A stretch of DNA of 64,000 nucleotides. It comes from Catellicoccus marimammalium (GTDB lineage Bacteria; Bacillota; Bacilli; Lactobacillales; Catellicoccaceae). A model generated the notes under the pieces. It had not been told where the DNA came from, did no database searches, and saw nothing but the letters and a program-made list of their open reading frames with translations. Shown piece by piece: positions 63,589 through 64,000 of this stretch; the stretch's first letter is position 1, and each line of letters opens with the position of its first letter. Both the position numbers and the translations under genes were made by a program. The stretch is taken from assembly GCF_965139335.1 (NCBI RefSeq), contig NZ_CBCSEL010000001.1. One strand, 5' to 3'.

Positions 63589-64000
63589 CTAATTATTATT
63601 ATCTGTATTATCTGTTAATTCAGCAATACGCCCTGTTTTTAAGTAAACAATCCATTCACAGATATTTGTTACATAATCCCCAATGCGCTCTAAGAAACCG
63701 ACAACTTGTAAGTAATCTGTTCCTCCAACAATGGTTTCAGGATTTTTTTTCATTTCTGCAATCGTATCATGTGTAATCGTATCATAATATTGATTGATAA
63801 TTTCATCACGTTTGGCAATTTCTTCTGCTTTTTCTTCATTATTTTTAACATAAGCAGTTAAGACTTCATTCACCATACCGATAACTTCTTTACTCATTTC
63901 TGATAAACGAGCTTCGATTTCTGGAATTCGTTTATTCCCTTTTACGCGAATAGTTGCTTTAGCAATAGCTACTGCTTGGTCTCCTAAGCGTTCTAAGTCA
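63589..64000 (-). CDS. phoU: PhoU phosphate regulator, partial
   Basis: The frame runs off the right edge; the visible 136 codons are the C-terminal part. It contains DLERLGDQAVAIAKATIR at the edge and FLERIGDYVTNICEWIVYLK near the end, the duplicated E-R-x-GD metal-binding helices of PhoU. PhoU restrains the Pst phosphate transporter and its sensor kinase. The pst genes probably lie to the right (inference). Confidence 0.92.
   Translation of the reverse strand, partial: DLERLGDQAVAIAKATIRVKGNKRIPEIEARLSEMSKEVIGMVNEVLTAYVKNNEEKAEEIAKRDEIINQYYDTITHDTIAEMKKNPETIVGGTDYLQVVGFLERIGDYVTNICEWIVYLKTGRIAELTDNTDNNN

Overview
The window is low-GC Firmicutes chromosome, most likely from a Lactobacillales bacterium of the Enterococcaceae type. 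The signs are AT-rich DNA with strong AGGAGG ribosome binding sites, separate coaB and coaC genes, a dnaE-pfkA-pyk order, a maltose PTS with a maltose-6'-phosphate phosphatase, a choloylglycine (bile salt) hydrolase that suggests a gut habitat, and YnzC, YjzD and DUF2187-like small proteins. I cannot name the species. No rRNA, tRNA or CRISPR array was recognised.

Left part (1-13.6 kb): a partial SMR exporter, the thiI/cysteine desulfurase pair for tRNA thiolation, an unknown 397-aa protein, YnzC, an anchored extracellular protein, the SbcC/SbcD nuclease, a 5'-nucleotidase lipoprotein and an OFA-type MFS carrier. Maltose region (13.4-20.1 kb): a Crr-like EIIA, and malR, galM and pgmB divergent from malT-mapP-DUF805. 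Three copies of the palindrome GCAAWCGKTTGC mark the promoters and define a likely MalR regulon. No maltose phosphorylase gene is present here.

Island 1 (20.1-24.4 kb) is a decayed prophage or satellite remnant between two 118-bp copies of the der 3' end and its terminator. It holds an excisionase-like protein, small membrane and winged-helix-like proteins, an S24 repressor relic, a coiled-coil lipoprotein and a badly broken pseudogene. Right of it lie der, queT under a preQ1-II riboswitch, an SDR, a DUF2829 (Tad2-like) protein, a GH25-like cytoplasmic protein, UspA, DegV, shikimate kinase, coaBC, parEC, plsY, pyk, pfkA, dnaE and yjzD.

Island 2 (43.5-47.0 kb) carries an MFS multidrug-type exporter and two genes of unknown function. 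It sits between two identical 41-bp copies of the terminator separating yjzD from pbuG. Both islands therefore lie at a bidirectional terminator between convergent genes and leave a terminator copy on each side. A weaker third example flanks one small gene at 57.4-57.8 kb. The rest is housekeeping: a purine permease, a PepSY lipoprotein, HAD, CobW, TagO, YihY, Map, flavodoxin, TetR, an M29 aminopeptidase, transketolase, bile salt hydrolase, an EgtUV-like transporter and partial PhoU.
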